A program made the position numbers and the translations under genes. A stretch of DNA of 64,000 nucleotides from JAUILA01 sp050289805 (GTDB lineage Bacteria > Bacteroidota > Bacteroidia > Cytophagales > Cyclobacteriaceae), in the NCBI GenBank assembly GCA_050289805.1, contig JBNKGL010000005.1:124001-188000 (forward strand), read 5' to 3'. The number at the start of each line of letters is the position of its first letter. Within the stretch, counting starts at the first letter, position 1. Of this stretch, positions 1-10,491 are shown piece by piece. The notes under the pieces are model-generated. The model searched no databases, was not told the origin of the DNA, and was given only the letters and a program-made list of their open reading frames with translations.

Positions 1-2
1 TG

Positions 3-2471
3 CCGCTTTTTTTAGGAATGGGGCTATTTGCGGCGGTCAACATAGTTATCGGACAGCCATTCATTGTACCATTGGTGGTAGCCCTGATCTATGCGGTTGT
101 TTTATGGGTGACAGGCTTATACAGGGAACTATACAAGGTACAGTACCGTACTTTTTTATACCTCTTTGCCGGAATTGTAGCAACATCAGTACTTGTAACA
201 TTTACGGTTCATTCCTTTGAACAAAAGCGGGAAATAGACAGGAAACTCAGGTTTGCAAACCAATTTCTGATTGAAAATGATAACCTGGCAGAGTTTTTAC
301 TGGATGAGGCCATTAAGAATATATCGGAGGATGTCTTTATCCAGAGCAGGCTTTCAAGTCCTTTCATGTCAAAGGATATTGTGCGCTCCAAGATCAGGCA
401 GGTGTACCTGAGCAACTATTTCGATAAATATGATGTGAACATCCATCTTTACAATCCGAATTTTGAACCTTATGATATCCCGGCAGAAATAACTCCGCAG
501 GAAATAAATTCCTGGAGGAGCGGGGAGTATACTACCAATTATGAAAATATCTATTTTATCAACCGCCTGGCAGGACAGGCATCAAAACGCTATATAACCC
601 TGATTGAAATTGAGCGCAGGGGGCTTACCGTTGGGTATATACTCATTGATATGTCGTTGAAACGGATCATCCCCGACAACGTTTATCCGGAGTTGCTTGT
701 TGATAACCGTTTTCTGCTTCCTTACCAGAATGCTGAATACAGCTATGCTGTAATGGAGAACCAGCGAATTACGTATTATGCAGGAGAGTTCAATTATCAG
801 AAGTATTTTGACCCGTCCATTCTGGACAGGGAAGATCTGTATACAACAGGAATTGAACGCGCCGGGTATGAACATCTCGGGATCAGTTCACGACAAGGCA
901 AAACAGTGGTCATAAGTTCCAAGGAACACCCCCAGGTTCACCTCGTTTCAAATTTCTCGTTCTTCTTCCTGTTACTGGTTTCTATCGTGCTCGTGTTCTC
1001 AGCTATTTATGCGCTTTACTATGCCTACAGGAATATCGATCTGACCTATTCGGCTAAAATCCAGTTATACCTGAATGTTTCATTTTTCCTTCCGCTGATA
1101 GCAGTTAGCCTCACCACACTGAGTGTAATCAACTCCTCATTCAGGGAGGACCAGCAGGAAGAATATTATCGCAAGGCTGAAAATATCAGTATGGATATTT
1201 CAGATGATGTGGAAAGGTATTTATCAGATCTGACCTCTGATCTGGAAGAATTGCCGAATCAACTGAATTTTATTGGAAATGTAACCGGGCTGGATATAAA
1301 TCTGTTCAGTACGAGAGGAAAACTTTTAGGAACGAGTCAGCCACGAATTTATGAAAATGAATTACTCTCTTCCTATATCAATCCGCATGCGCTCGCAGAA
1401 ATACGGGATGGCGGGGAGACCTTCCATATTGCGGAAGAATCGGTCGGGAGCCTGGTTTACAATAATACCTTTTTTGGTGTCCGTTCCTTCGAAACGGGCA
1501 GGCTGATTGGCATATTGAGTATTCCATTTTTTCAATCTGCGAATGAGCTGGAACAGAATCAGATTGAGGTCCTGACGAACGTGATGAATATTTTCACGGT
1601 AATATTCATCGTTTTTATGATTTTATCGAGTCTTGCTTCGGAATGGCTCACATTTCCCCTGCGATTCATTACGCAAAAGCTCAAGAAGACTACCCTTACC
1701 GGGTTTAATGAGCCATTATCATGGAACACGGATGATGAGATCGGTTTGATGGTGAGTGAATACAACAGGATGCTGGATAACCTTGAAGAAAGTAAAAAGG
1801 CATTGGCCCGCAGTCAGAAGGAAACAGCCTGGCGGGAAATTGCACAGCAGGTAGCCCATGAGATCAAGAACCCGCTCACACCTATGAAACTGACTTTGCA
1901 ACATCTTTCCCGAAGGCTGAAGGATGGCCAGGAAGAATTGCAAAAACCGCTTCAATCCCTTCTTCACCAGGTGGATACATTAAGTGATATTGCGTCTTCC
2001 TTTAGTTCTTTTGCGAAATTGCCCATACCGGAGCATGAAAGGTATGAGTTGAGCGCAATCCTTAAAAAAACAGCGCAGCTTTATGCCACTTCTCAAAAAG
2101 TTGATCTTCATGTCAATATTTTCCGTGATCCTGTCTATTCGATGGGTGATGAAAAACTGATGGGGCGCATCCTTTCGAATATTGTGCTGAATGCTATCCA
2201 GGCCCACGCTGATGGCACGCCGCGTGTAGATTTAAGTCTGACTGAATCGGGCAATGACAAGGCCCTGATTGAGGTGCGGGACTACGGAAGCGGAATTGAT
2301 GAATCAATTCATAATAAGATCTTTATCCCGAATTTTACAACCAAGGAATCGGGATCAGGTATAGGCCTGGCGGTAGCCAAACATGGCGTGGAACATGCGG
2401 GCGGAAAGATCTGGTTTGAATCCCATCAACAGGGCACTTCCTTTTTTATTGAACTTCCGATAGTATCCTGA
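3..2471 (+). CDS. NtrY-like sensor histidine kinase, 5' truncated by the window
   Basis: The reading frame is open to the left edge: the codons before the first visible Met at 18 read P-L-F-L-G, so the true start lies outside. Numbering from that Met, the protein shows a hydrophobic N-terminus, a long extracytoplasmic sensor region, two more membrane segments near residues 310-375 and one near 520-545. A HAMP-like region follows, then a HisKA domain with phospho-acceptor His614 in VAHEIKNPLTP, and an HATPase domain with the N box (NIVLNAIQAH), the G1 box (DYGSGI) and a GSGIGLAV loop. This order is typical of NtrY-type kinases. No response regulator is visible, so the partner is unknown. It is followed after 1 nt by the large exported protein at 2473, which suggests co-transcription. 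Confidence 0.9.
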   Translation, partial: PLFLGMGLFAAVNIVIGQPFIVPLVVALIYAVVLWVTGLYRELYKVQYRTFLYLFAGIVATSVLVTFTVHSFEQKREIDRKLRFANQFLIENDNLAEFLLDEAIKNISEDVFIQSRLSSPFMSKDIVRSKIRQVYLSNYFDKYDVNIHLYNPNFEPYDIPAEITPQEINSWRSGEYTTNYENIYFINRLAGQASKRYITLIEIERRGLTVGYILIDMSLKRIIPDNVYPELLVDNRFLLPYQNAEYSYAVMENQRITYYAGEFNYQKYFDPSILDREDLYTTGIERAGYEHLGISSRQGKTVVISSKEHPQVHLVSNFSFFFLLLVSIVLVFSAIYALYYAYRNIDLTYSAKIQLYLNVSFFLPLIAVSLTTLSVINSSFREDQQEEYYRKAENISMDISDDVERYLSDLTSDLEELPNQLNFIGNVTGLDINLFSTRGKLLGTSQPRIYENELLSSYINPHALAEIRDGGETFHIAEESVGSLVYNNTFFGVRSFETGRLIGILSIPFFQSANELEQNQIEVLTNVMNIFTVIFIVFMILSSLASEWLTFPLRFITQKLKKTTLTGFNEPLSWNTDDEIGLMVSEYNRMLDNLEESKKALARSQKETAWREIAQQVAHEIKNPLTPMKLTLQHLSRRLKDGQEELQKPLQSLLHQVDTLSDIASSFSSFAKLPIPEHERYELSAILKKTAQLYATSQKVDLHVNIFRDPVYSMGDEKLMGRILSNIVLNAIQAHADGTPRVDLSLTESGNDKALIEVRDYGSGIDESIHNKIFIPNFTTKESGSGIGLAVAKHGVEHAGGKIWFESHQQGTSFFIELPIVS

Positions 2472-2472
2472 T

Positions 2473-5400
2473 ATGAGGTGGTCCTGGATCATCACCGGCA
2501 TATCGCTGTTTTTGATGCATCCTGCTTTTTCGCAGCATCAGGTTTCACGCTGTGCATATGTGAAAATATTTAATGAGCCTGTGGAGATAGATTCACTATC
2601 CATTGTTCCGGGATCCATTTATTCTGAACCTGCCGGCGCGCCAATCACTTACGACTTCTCAACAGGGAAGATAGTGATCTCTATGGCAGTCCCCCCGGAT
2701 TCGATCAGGATCTGTTACCAGGTGTTTCCCATTTCATTCACCAGGGAATATGGAAGACGACTGGAGTCATATAACCAGGCGGATTCCTCCGTTACATATA
2801 AGGATACCTTAAAGATAAGAGGACCGGCCTTACGAAGGGAGGAAATTTTTACCGCCCAGGGGTTACAGAAGAGCGGTACTATCAGCCGTGGCGTATCCTT
2901 TGGGAATAACCAGGATGTGTTTGTCAATTCCACCCTGAACCTGAATCTCGATGGACGGCTTACGGATGATCTGAATATCAGGGCGGCTATCACCGATCAG
3001 AATATACCCTTTCAACCGGAAGGAAATACACAGCAATTACAGGATTTTGATAATGTATTTGTTGAAATTTATAATGAACAACTTTCACTGCTGGCCGGCG
3101 ACATTGTCCTTCGGCAGCGCCCGTCCCACTTTCTCAGATATTATAAGAATGTTCAGGGTGGCCGTGTTGCCTATAATTACACCCCGGGAGGCGGTGAAGC
3201 CAGTTCCTCGCTGGGAATTTCTGTGGCAAAGGGGCAATTTGAATCAACTCTGATCCCTGCGCGCGAAGGTATACTTGGGCCCTATCAGATCCCGGGCCCG
3301 AACAATCAGCCTTTCGTTATTATTCTGGCCAATTCGGAACGGATTTACCTGGATGGTCGCCTGCTTGAAAGGGGCTTCAACAGGGATTATGTGATTGATT
3401 ACAACCAGGGCCAGGTAACATTTACCAACCGGATATTGATAACGGAGTTTTCACGGATTCGTATAGACTACGAATATTCAGATCAGAATTACAACAGGTC
3501 TATCCTGGCGGCTTCACACGAACAGCAGAATGGCCGATGGAAATTTCAGGCCCAGGCTTACCGTGAGGCCGACAATCGCAACAGACCATTATTCGGCGAT
3601 CTCAGTCAGGAAGAGAAAATCATTCTCAGCGAAGCCGGCGATGATATTTCCAGGGCTATTACGTCGGGTGCCGACAGCGTGGCTTTCAGTAATGAATATA
3701 TTTTGTATGCCCGGAAAGATACAACACTCATGAACGGTGATCCTGTGGAAATTTTCGAGTACAGTACAGATCCTGAAACCGCATCATTCAGGGTTAGCTT
3801 TTCACAGACGGGACCGAATGGGGGGGATTATGTGCTTGACCGGATTACGGCGAATGGACGAATTTACAAGTGGGTCATTCCGGTAAATGGCATATCACAG
3901 GGTAATTATACACCGTTCATTCAGCTGCCGGCACCAAATAAGCGACAAATGGTTACTTTGGGAGCGGGCTTTGAGATCAGTGATCATGAAGAGATATTTA
4001 CAGAAACAGCGTTTTCCTCCTTTGATCAAAATCTTTACTCAGACCTGGGGAATGGTGATAATAACGGTTTTGCCATTAAGGGTGGCCTCAAAAGCCATGG
4101 AAGGCGAATTTCTTTCCTGGAAAATTATACGTGGAACGCGTATATGGATTTTGAATTTGATGACGAAAATTTCAGGTCTATAGATCGATTTCGCGATATT
4201 GAATTTAACCGGGACTGGAACTATTACCCACGAACGGACACTTTACGCAATACCGAGCAGATACTCAACGCCGGATGGGGAATGACGAAGAATGCCGATC
4301 AGTCATTTCAATATGGGATCACATTTCGCAAGCGGGGAGAGCAGGTTGACGGAGTGCAGCATCGGGTTGAGCTGGACCAACAATGGAAATCATTGAAACT
4401 AAGGTCTCGTTTCTTCAATATGAATAATGATGTGGAGGATTTTACAGCCTCATGGACCCGCCTGGATGCAGATTTAAGTATAAATCAGAAAAAATGGGTA
4501 CCAGGATATGTGTTTTCGCTCGATAAAAACCGGCAAAGTTTTGCTGACAGGGATACTTCAGCAATGTATTTTACCTCCCATGAATTCTATATACACCAGG
4601 GAGGTGAGAGCAAATGGCTGTATGATTTACGATATACCTTCCGTAATGATGAGCGCCCGGATGATGGTGTGATCAGGCCATATTCTACATCCAATACCAT
4701 CCGCACGATGGTGGGAAGAGATTTTGATAAACATCATTTACAGGCATTTTTCACCTACAGGTCTCAGGATCTGATGGACCGCCCGGAAGATGAAGAGACC
4801 ATATCATCACGAGTTGAATGGCAGGGACAGTGGTTTAAGAATGTGCTCAGGACTGATGTTACTTATGCTGTTTCAAACAGTCAGGAACTTCGCCGGGAAT
4901 ATGTTTTTATCAAAGTCCCCACAGGAGAGGGGACGCATACCTGGCGTGATTTGAATGAAGATGGTATTCAGGATTTTAATGAGTTCTTTTTGGCTGTAAA
5001 TCCGGACGAGCGGAACTATGCTAAAATATTTGTTCCCACAAATGATTTTGTCACCGCGTTTCAGAATCTCCTTATCGCTCAGTTTCAATTGGTTTTACCC
5101 GAATCATGGAAAGATAAGGGAGGTTTCCCGGCTCTGATGTCAAAGTTCTCCAATAATACATCGTGGACGGCGGATAATAAGATTACATCCGATAAGCTCG
5201 CGGATAAGTTGCTGGCCTTTGCCAGGGGGATTGATGAGGAAGATGTGCTGGCGCAGCGAAATATTTTACGGTCGACCACATTTTTTAACCGGGCTCATGC
5301 GGTATATGGAATGGAATTTACCGTATTCAATTCAAGGCAGAAGCAATTGCTTACGAGCGGTGTTGAGGGAACCGAAAATCAAACATATAATTTTATTCTG

Positions 5401-5904
5401 CGCTTCAATCCGTCAAGACTTTATAACCTGAAATTTCGGATGGGAAAAGGAAATAAAACAACATTTTCAGACTTTCTGCCGGATCGGAATTACCTGATTC
5501 AATCCCGAAAGATCAACCCTGAAGCCGCATGGCAACCCGGTATTCATCATCGGTTTACGGTACAGTATGTTTACGAACATCGTGAAAATGTTGCGGAGGA
5601 GGTTCAGTCGGAAAAGGCGATCTCTAATGAGTTTCAATTTGATTACCGTTTCTCGAAAGCTTCATCCAGTGTTATGAATGCCCGTGTAAGCTTCATCAAC
5701 ATTGACTTTGAAGGTGTTGCCAACAGCCCGGCCGGATATGAATTATTGAATGCGCTGAATCCAGGAAAGAATGTGACATGGAGCCTGGTCTGGCAGCAAA
5801 AGATCACACGGGGGCTGCAGTTAAATCTAAGTTATGATGGGCGCGCTTCGGAAAATTCAAATGTAATTCACACCGGAAGGGTACAGGTAAGTGCCTTGTT
5901 TTAA
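2473..5904 (+). CDS. Very large exported protein, probable outer-membrane beta-barrel, function unknown
   Basis: This 1143-residue protein has a clear signal peptide ending at AFSQ (residues 1-20). The rest is rich in alternating aromatic/polar strands with many Asn, Arg, Tyr and Phe residues. It ends in Phe after a strand-like segment (GRVQVSALF), as many outer-membrane barrels do. Near residues 130-150 it carries KSGTISRGVSFGNNQD, which recalls the start of an outer-membrane domain. I do not recognise a named family. It starts 1 nt after the histidine kinase stop, so the two are probably one transcript and the kinase may report on the envelope. Its 3' end overlaps the convergent ABC ATPase gene by 4 bases. 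Confidence 0.75.
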   Translation: MRWSWIITGISLFLMHPAFSQHQVSRCAYVKIFNEPVEIDSLSIVPGSIYSEPAGAPITYDFSTGKIVISMAVPPDSIRICYQVFPISFTREYGRRLESYNQADSSVTYKDTLKIRGPALRREEIFTAQGLQKSGTISRGVSFGNNQDVFVNSTLNLNLDGRLTDDLNIRAAITDQNIPFQPEGNTQQLQDFDNVFVEIYNEQLSLLAGDIVLRQRPSHFLRYYKNVQGGRVAYNYTPGGGEASSSLGISVAKGQFESTLIPAREGILGPYQIPGPNNQPFVIILANSERIYLDGRLLERGFNRDYVIDYNQGQVTFTNRILITEFSRIRIDYEYSDQNYNRSILAASHEQQNGRWKFQAQAYREADNRNRPLFGDLSQEEKIILSEAGDDISRAITSGADSVAFSNEYILYARKDTTLMNGDPVEIFEYSTDPETASFRVSFSQTGPNGGDYVLDRITANGRIYKWVIPVNGISQGNYTPFIQLPAPNKRQMVTLGAGFEISDHEEIFTETAFSSFDQNLYSDLGNGDNNGFAIKGGLKSHGRRISFLENYTWNAYMDFEFDDENFRSIDRFRDIEFNRDWNYYPRTDTLRNTEQILNAGWGMTKNADQSFQYGITFRKRGEQVDGVQHRVELDQQWKSLKLRSRFFNMNNDVEDFTASWTRLDADLSINQKKWVPGYVFSLDKNRQSFADRDTSAMYFTSHEFYIHQGGESKWLYDLRYTFRNDERPDDGVIRPYSTSNTIRTMVGRDFDKHHLQAFFTYRSQDLMDRPEDEETISSRVEWQGQWFKNVLRTDVTYAVSNSQELRREYVFIKVPTGEGTHTWRDLNEDGIQDFNEFFLAVNPDERNYAKIFVPTNDFVTAFQNLLIAQFQLVLPESWKDKGGFPALMSKFSNNTSWTADNKITSDKLADKLLAFARGIDEEDVLAQRNILRSTTFFNRAHAVYGMEFTVFNSRQKQLLTSGVEGTENQTYNFILRFNPSRLYNLKFRMGKGNKTTFSDFLPDRNYLIQSRKINPEAAWQPGIHHRFTVQYVYEHRENVAEEVQSEKAISNEFQFDYRFSKASSSVMNARVSFINIDFEGVANSPAGYELLNALNPGKNVTWSLVWQQKITRGLQLNLSYDGRASENSNVIHTGRVQVSALF

Positions 5905-6650
5905 TTTCGCTTCAGTCGGCGCATTACTTTATTCGCAAACACAAAATCATCGAATTCCTTCACCCCGCTATCGGTGATCTCATCCTTGGAACCCTGCCAA
6001 ATCTTCTTTCCTTTATACAGGAACAGGATGTGTTCGCCGATACCAAGAACGGAGTTCATGTCATGCGTAACCACTATGGTCGTCGTATTGTATTCTTCGG
6101 TAATGTCCATGATCAGATCATCAATCAGGATGGAGGTCTGCGGATCCAATCCCGAGTTTGGTTCATCGCAAAACAAATATTGAGAATTGTTGACGATCGC
6201 TCGCGCAATACCAACCCGCTTTTTCATACCCCCGCTTAATTCCGATGGCATTTTATCATTTTGCCCTTCAAGGCCTACACGCTCAAGACAGAAATTAACA
6301 CGGTCAAGCTTTTCGGCCTTAGGCATTTTGGTTAGCACATCCAGCGGGAATTGCACGTTCTGTTCTACAGTCTTGGAATCAAAAAGCGCACCGCCCTGGA
6401 AAAGCATACCTATCTGGCGGCGTATCTCTGTTTTTGTATCGCGGTGGGCCCCGGTAAATTCCAGGTCATTGTAATAGACATGTCCTTCATCCGGTTTGAT
6501 AAGTCCCACAATGCATTTGAGAAGTACACTCTTTCCTGTGCCGCTGGCGCCAATGATCAGATTCGGCTTACCCTTGTAGAATTCACCGCTGATTCCCTCC
6601 AGAACAGATTTGTCACCAAATGATTTACAAATATTTTCAATTTTGATCAT
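5901..6650 (-). CDS. MlaF-type ABC transporter ATP-binding protein
   Basis: This 249-residue ATPase belongs to the MlaF/Ttg2A family, which powers phospholipid movement between the inner and outer membranes. It has a Walker A motif (GASGTGKS, about residues 34-41), a Q-loop in the family-typical MLFQGGALFDS, the signature LSGGMKKR, Walker B (LFCDEPNSGLDP) and an H-loop His in VVTHDM. It lies 1 nt downstream of the MlaE-like permease, so the two form an operon. No substrate-binding MlaD-like protein is encoded next to them, which differs from the proteobacterial mla operon. Confidence 0.9.
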   Translation of the reverse strand: MIKIENICKSFGDKSVLEGISGEFYKGKPNLIIGASGTGKSVLLKCIVGLIKPDEGHVYYNDLEFTGAHRDTKTEIRRQIGMLFQGGALFDSKTVEQNVQFPLDVLTKMPKAEKLDRVNFCLERVGLEGQNDKMPSELSGGMKKRVGIARAIVNNSQYLFCDEPNSGLDPQTSILIDDLIMDITEEYNTTTIVVTHDMNSVLGIGEHILFLYKGKKIWQGSKDEITDSGVKEFDDFVFANKVMRRLKRN

Positions 6651-6651
6651 A

Positions 6652-7380
6652 CTATAACAGCAATTGAGCCAGCAGATAATCGGCAGTTAAAATTGCAATA
6701 ACACTTTGGGTAACAGCCGCCGTACTGGCCTGGCCTACTTCCAATGCGCCACCACGGATATAAAATCCCTTATAGGATGAAATAGATGCCACAAGAAACG
6801 CGAAAACGAAAGACTTGATTAAGGCGAATGTCACCGTATACTCATTAAAATCAAACCTGATCCCATATATATACTCATACTCTGTAATTACCCCGGTAAA
6901 AATTCCGGCCAGGTAGCCCCCAAGAATTGAAAGTAATCCGGCGAGAATAACCAGCATGGGAAACATCATAAAGGAAGCAATGATCTTTGGAAGGACCAGG
7001 TAAGATGTCGAATTGATCCCCATCACTTCGAGTGCATCAATTTGCTCTGAAATACGCATTGTTCCCAATCCACTGGCAAGGCTTGAACCAACTTTACCGG
7101 CATAGATAATGGCAATAATGGTTGGCGCGAGTTCGAGAATAGTCATATCACGCACTACCAGTGAAATCACATAGTTGGGAATGAGCGGACTCACCAGGTT
7201 ATAAGCTGTTTGAATGGTGGTTACCGCCCCGATAAAGAATGATACAAGGGAAACCAGGAATATGGAATTGATGCCAATATTGACACACTCATCCATGGTG
7301 AGTTTGAAATATGTTTTAAACGATTCCCTGTTAACAAAGAGTGATCCTAAAAAAATAAAATACTTGCCGAGAGTTTCCAT
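6652..7380 (-). CDS. MlaE-family lipid ABC transporter permease
   Basis: This 242-residue membrane protein matches the MlaE/DUF140 permease family. It has about five hydrophobic segments, a central stretch with LVVRDMTILELAPTIIAI, and an EQIDALEVMGINS motif typical of the family. It is the membrane partner of the ATPase that follows 1 nt downstream. The ATG at 7378-7380 gives the family's usual length of about 245 residues. Confidence 0.9.
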   Translation of the reverse strand: METLGKYFIFLGSLFVNRESFKTYFKLTMDECVNIGINSIFLVSLVSFFIGAVTTIQTAYNLVSPLIPNYVISLVVRDMTILELAPTIIAIIYAGKVGSSLASGLGTMRISEQIDALEVMGINSTSYLVLPKIIASFMMFPMLVILAGLLSILGGYLAGIFTGVITEYEYIYGIRFDFNEYTVTFALIKSFVFAFLVASISSYKGFYIRGGALEVGQASTAAVTQSVIAILTADYLLAQLLL

Positions 7381-7494
7381 TTAAACACTTAAATTATCTC
7401 GCAGGATAAACCATTCGCTGCGCTATTCCGCGGCTGAAAGATACTAATATTATCCTAATTGTACTTCTTGCATCAGTATTTCAAAAAACACATT

Positions 7495-8199
7495 ATGAAT
7501 AAGACCATTGTAGTTACCGGCGGGACAAAAGGAATTGGTAAGGCTATCATTGAAAAAGCCGCAATGAATGGCTTTGATATCATCACCTGTGCACGTAACA
7601 GGGATTACCTTCATGAGCTTAAGGACGAAATTGAGGGGAAGTTTGAATGCAGGGTTTCATTTCTGCCAACAGATATGTCACGAAAGGAAGAAGTGCGGGA
7701 ATTCATTCGCTTCATTGAAGGAATAACGGATTCAGTTGATATTCTGGTGAACAACGCGGGATTGTTCATTCCGGGAGAAGTCCACAAGGAAGAAGACGGA
7801 GCCCTCGAAAAGATGATAAATACCAACCTCTACAGTGCATATTATCTTACGCGCGGCCTAATACCCGCAATGATCGGCCAGGGATCAGGGCATATATTCA
7901 ACATGTGTTCCACCGCTTCCATCATTCCCTATACAAATGGCGGTTCTTACTGTATATCTAAGTTTGCGCTGCTCGGATTTTCAAAAGTTCTTCGGGAAGA
8001 AATGAAAGATAAGGGAATCAGGGTGACCTCCATACTGCCAGGTGCTACACTTACCGCCAGCTGGGAGGGGGTTGAATTACCAGAGGAACGGTTTATGCGT
8101 CCTGAAGATGTTGCCGATGCACTTTGGAATGCCTACGACCTGTCGGACCGTACGGTGATGGAAGAGGTTATCCTTCGACCTATGCTGGGAGATATTTGA
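7495..8199 (+). CDS. Short-chain dehydrogenase/reductase, classical SDR
   Basis: This is a 234-residue NAD(P)-dependent oxidoreductase of the classical SDR family. It shows the cofactor motif TGGTKGIG near the N-terminus, NNAG in the middle, Ser in CSTAS and the catalytic Y-x3-K in YCISK. The frame is open upstream to a TTG at 7459, but the ATG at 7495 starts directly at the first beta strand (MNKTIVVTGG) and is preferred. The substrate cannot be told from the sequence. It stands alone between the divergent mla pair and ispG. Confidence 0.88.
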   Translation: MNKTIVVTGGTKGIGKAIIEKAAMNGFDIITCARNRDYLHELKDEIEGKFECRVSFLPTDMSRKEEVREFIRFIEGITDSVDILVNNAGLFIPGEVHKEEDGALEKMINTNLYSAYYLTRGLIPAMIGQGSGHIFNMCSTASIIPYTNGGSYCISKFALLGFSKVLREEMKDKGIRVTSILPGATLTASWEGVELPEERFMRPEDVADALWNAYDLSDRTVMEEVILRPMLGDI

Positions 8200-8277
8200 T
8201 TTTCAAATTGATGGGCTGGTGAATAACAATTTCCCTTCTTTACAGTTACCTTTACAACAGAATTTATTTGCTGAAAC

Positions 8278-10263
8278 GTGGAATTACAGGAAGAAAAATC
8301 CTCTGTCTATTGTCCGAGTCTTACTGAATATAAAAGACGACAATCATCTGTAGTAACCATTGGTGATGTGCCGATGGGAGGCGATTACCCCATTCGTGTT
8401 CAGTCCATGACCACCGTAGACACCATGGATACGAAAGGCTCTGTTGAACAGGTGCTGAGGATGGTCGAATCCGGATGTGAGTATGTCAGGATTACGGCGC
8501 CGAGTATCAAGGAAGCTCAAAACCTGGAAGAAATACGAAAGGAACTCCATAAAAAGGGCTGTTATGTCCCGCTGGTTGCCGATATCCATTTTACTCCGAA
8601 TGCCGCCGAACTGGCCGCGCGTATTGTTGAAAAAGTACGCGTGAATCCTGGCAACTATGCCGACAAAAAGCGTTTCGAAGAGATTGAATATACCGATGTC
8701 GCCTACCAGGCGGAGCTAGACCGAATTAGGGAAAAATTCACCCCGTTGGTGAACATCTGCAAAGAATATGGTACTGCCATGCGTATCGGGACAAATCATG
8801 GCTCCTTGTCCGACAGGATCATGAGTCGCTACGGAGACACGCCACTGGGTATGGTGGAATCAGCCCTGGAGTTTCTTCGGATATGCGAGGACCTGAATTA
8901 TTACAACATCGTGCTTTCAATGAAAGCAAGTAATACGCAGATTATGGTGCAGGCATACCGTCTGCTCGTTCAGAAACTCGACGAAGAAGGATTTAAGCCT
9001 TACCCGCTGCACCTTGGGGTTACTGAAGCAGGGGATGGTGAGGATGGCCGGATTAAAAGCGCTGTGGGCATTGGCACACTGCTGGAAGACGGACTGGGTG
9101 ATACGGTACGTGTTTCCCTGACGGAGGAGCCGGAGTTTGAAGCCCCGGTCGCGCGTGCCTTAATAGATCGCTATGTTTCCCGGCCTGGACATGCCCCGAT
9201 CCCTGAATTGGAACGCATTCCTATTGATCCATTCAGCTATAACCGGAGACATACCCGTGAGGTAGCAAATTTCGGAGGCGGGAATGTGCCACGTGTAATT
9301 TCAGACCTGTCGGCAGTTGAGATTGGTAATTACAAGGATCTGAAGGCAGTAGGCCATTTCTATCTGCCGGAACTTGATAAATGGAAAATGAATGATACAG
9401 GTACGGATTACCTGTATATGGGTAAGAAGCCCATTTCCTTCATGCTGCCCAATGGCTTAAAGCAGATCCTGGATTTTGAAACCTGGCAAAATTATACCGA
9501 TAAGCAACATACTTTCCCGTTGTTTAACCGTGAGGAGTTTCTTCAGACAAGCGAGGCTCACCCAACATTAAATTTTCTCAGGTTGGAGGCAGAAAGCCTG
9601 GTTGATACCGAATTATTGGAACAACTGAAATCAAGACCGGACACGGTACTTTGGGTTTATACGGAGAATGAGCATGCCATGCCCGCCTTACGCAGATTCT
9701 TTTTTGAATTAATTGAGATGGGCCTGGACAATCCGGTGATCATCGAACGGGCATATGGAGCGGTTGGAGAAGATAAACTACAATTGTTTGCAGCAACGGA
9801 TGCGGGGGGATTATTAATTGACGGCCTGGGCGACGGAATAATTTTATCGACACAACTTCGTACACCCGAAGATCATGAAGCCGAGCTTGATATCATTCGT
9901 GCCTACAATAACACCTCCTTTGGTATTTTACAGGCCGCACGCACCAGGATGACCAAGACAGAATACATTTCCTGTCCGTCCTGTGGGCGAACCCTATTTG
10001 ATCTACAGGAAACCACGGCAATGATCCGCAAACGGACGGATCATTTGAAAGGTATAAAGATAGGTATCATGGGCTGTATAGTGAATGGTCCCGGAGAAAT
10101 GGCCGATGCAGACTACGGGTATGTGGGTTCAGGAAAGGGAAAGATCACACTTTATAAAGGTAAGGAGGTTATCAAGCGCGGTGTTCCGTCGGATAGCGCG
10201 GTCGATGAACTTATTGAAATAATCAGGGATGACGGGAACTGGACGGAGCCCGAATTAGGTTAA
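8278..10263 (+). CDS. ispG: (E)-4-hydroxy-3-methylbut-2-enyl-diphosphate synthase, long form
   Basis: IspG (GcpE) reduces MEcPP to HMBPP in the non-mevalonate isoprenoid pathway. The N-terminal TIM barrel starts near residue 20 (IGDVPMGGDYPIRVQSM). The C-terminal 4Fe-4S domain has Cys566 and Cys569 (SCPSCGRT), Cys600 (GIMGCIVNGPGEM) and a nearby Glu at about 607. At 661 residues it is about 270 longer than the E. coli enzyme. The extra piece lies between the barrel and the cluster domain, the three-domain layout known from Bacteroidota, Chlamydiae and plants. The start is a GTG; no ATG occurs before residue 33, which is already inside the domain. A near-consensus -7 element (TACCTTTA) lies about 23 nt upstream. 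Confidence 0.95.
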   Translation: MELQEEKSSVYCPSLTEYKRRQSSVVTIGDVPMGGDYPIRVQSMTTVDTMDTKGSVEQVLRMVESGCEYVRITAPSIKEAQNLEEIRKELHKKGCYVPLVADIHFTPNAAELAARIVEKVRVNPGNYADKKRFEEIEYTDVAYQAELDRIREKFTPLVNICKEYGTAMRIGTNHGSLSDRIMSRYGDTPLGMVESALEFLRICEDLNYYNIVLSMKASNTQIMVQAYRLLVQKLDEEGFKPYPLHLGVTEAGDGEDGRIKSAVGIGTLLEDGLGDTVRVSLTEEPEFEAPVARALIDRYVSRPGHAPIPELERIPIDPFSYNRRHTREVANFGGGNVPRVISDLSAVEIGNYKDLKAVGHFYLPELDKWKMNDTGTDYLYMGKKPISFMLPNGLKQILDFETWQNYTDKQHTFPLFNREEFLQTSEAHPTLNFLRLEAESLVDTELLEQLKSRPDTVLWVYTENEHAMPALRRFFFELIEMGLDNPVIIERAYGAVGEDKLQLFAATDAGGLLIDGLGDGIILSTQLRTPEDHEAELDIIRAYNNTSFGILQAARTRMTKTEYISCPSCGRTLFDLQETTAMIRKRTDHLKGIKIGIMGCIVNGPGEMADADYGYVGSGKGKITLYKGKEVIKRGVPSDSAVDELIEIIRDDGNWTEPELG

Positions 10264-10274
10264 TAATCAATATT

Positions 10275-10490
10275 ATGCAGGAAGAGATGAATCAGGAAGC
10301 AAGCAAAAGAGAAAAAATAACATTAAAGGAATATTTTCAGCTTGGTGAAGTGTGGGGTTATTTTTTCAGGAAAAAAGATCCCAGCAGGCCTTCCAATATC
10401 AATATTAAAATGATGCACGGAATCAACAAGATTTCCATTCTCATTTTTCTGGCCGGGTTGATTTATATGATCATTAAACATTGGCTTTGA
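10275..10490 (+). CDS. Small single-pass membrane protein (DUF6728-like)
   Basis: This is a 71-residue protein with a charged N-terminal half and one C-terminal membrane segment (ISILIFLAGLIYMII). The middle contains GYFFRKKDPSRPSN and an MHGINK motif, which I associate tentatively with the DUF6728 family of small Bacteroidota proteins; I could not verify this. It begins 11 nt after ispG and is followed after 1 nt by the YjbR-like gene, so it is probably in the ispG transcript. No function is known to me. Confidence 0.7.
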   Translation: MQEEMNQEASKREKITLKEYFQLGEVWGYFFRKKDPSRPSNINIKMMHGINKISILIFLAGLIYMIIKHWL

Positions 10491-10491
10491 G

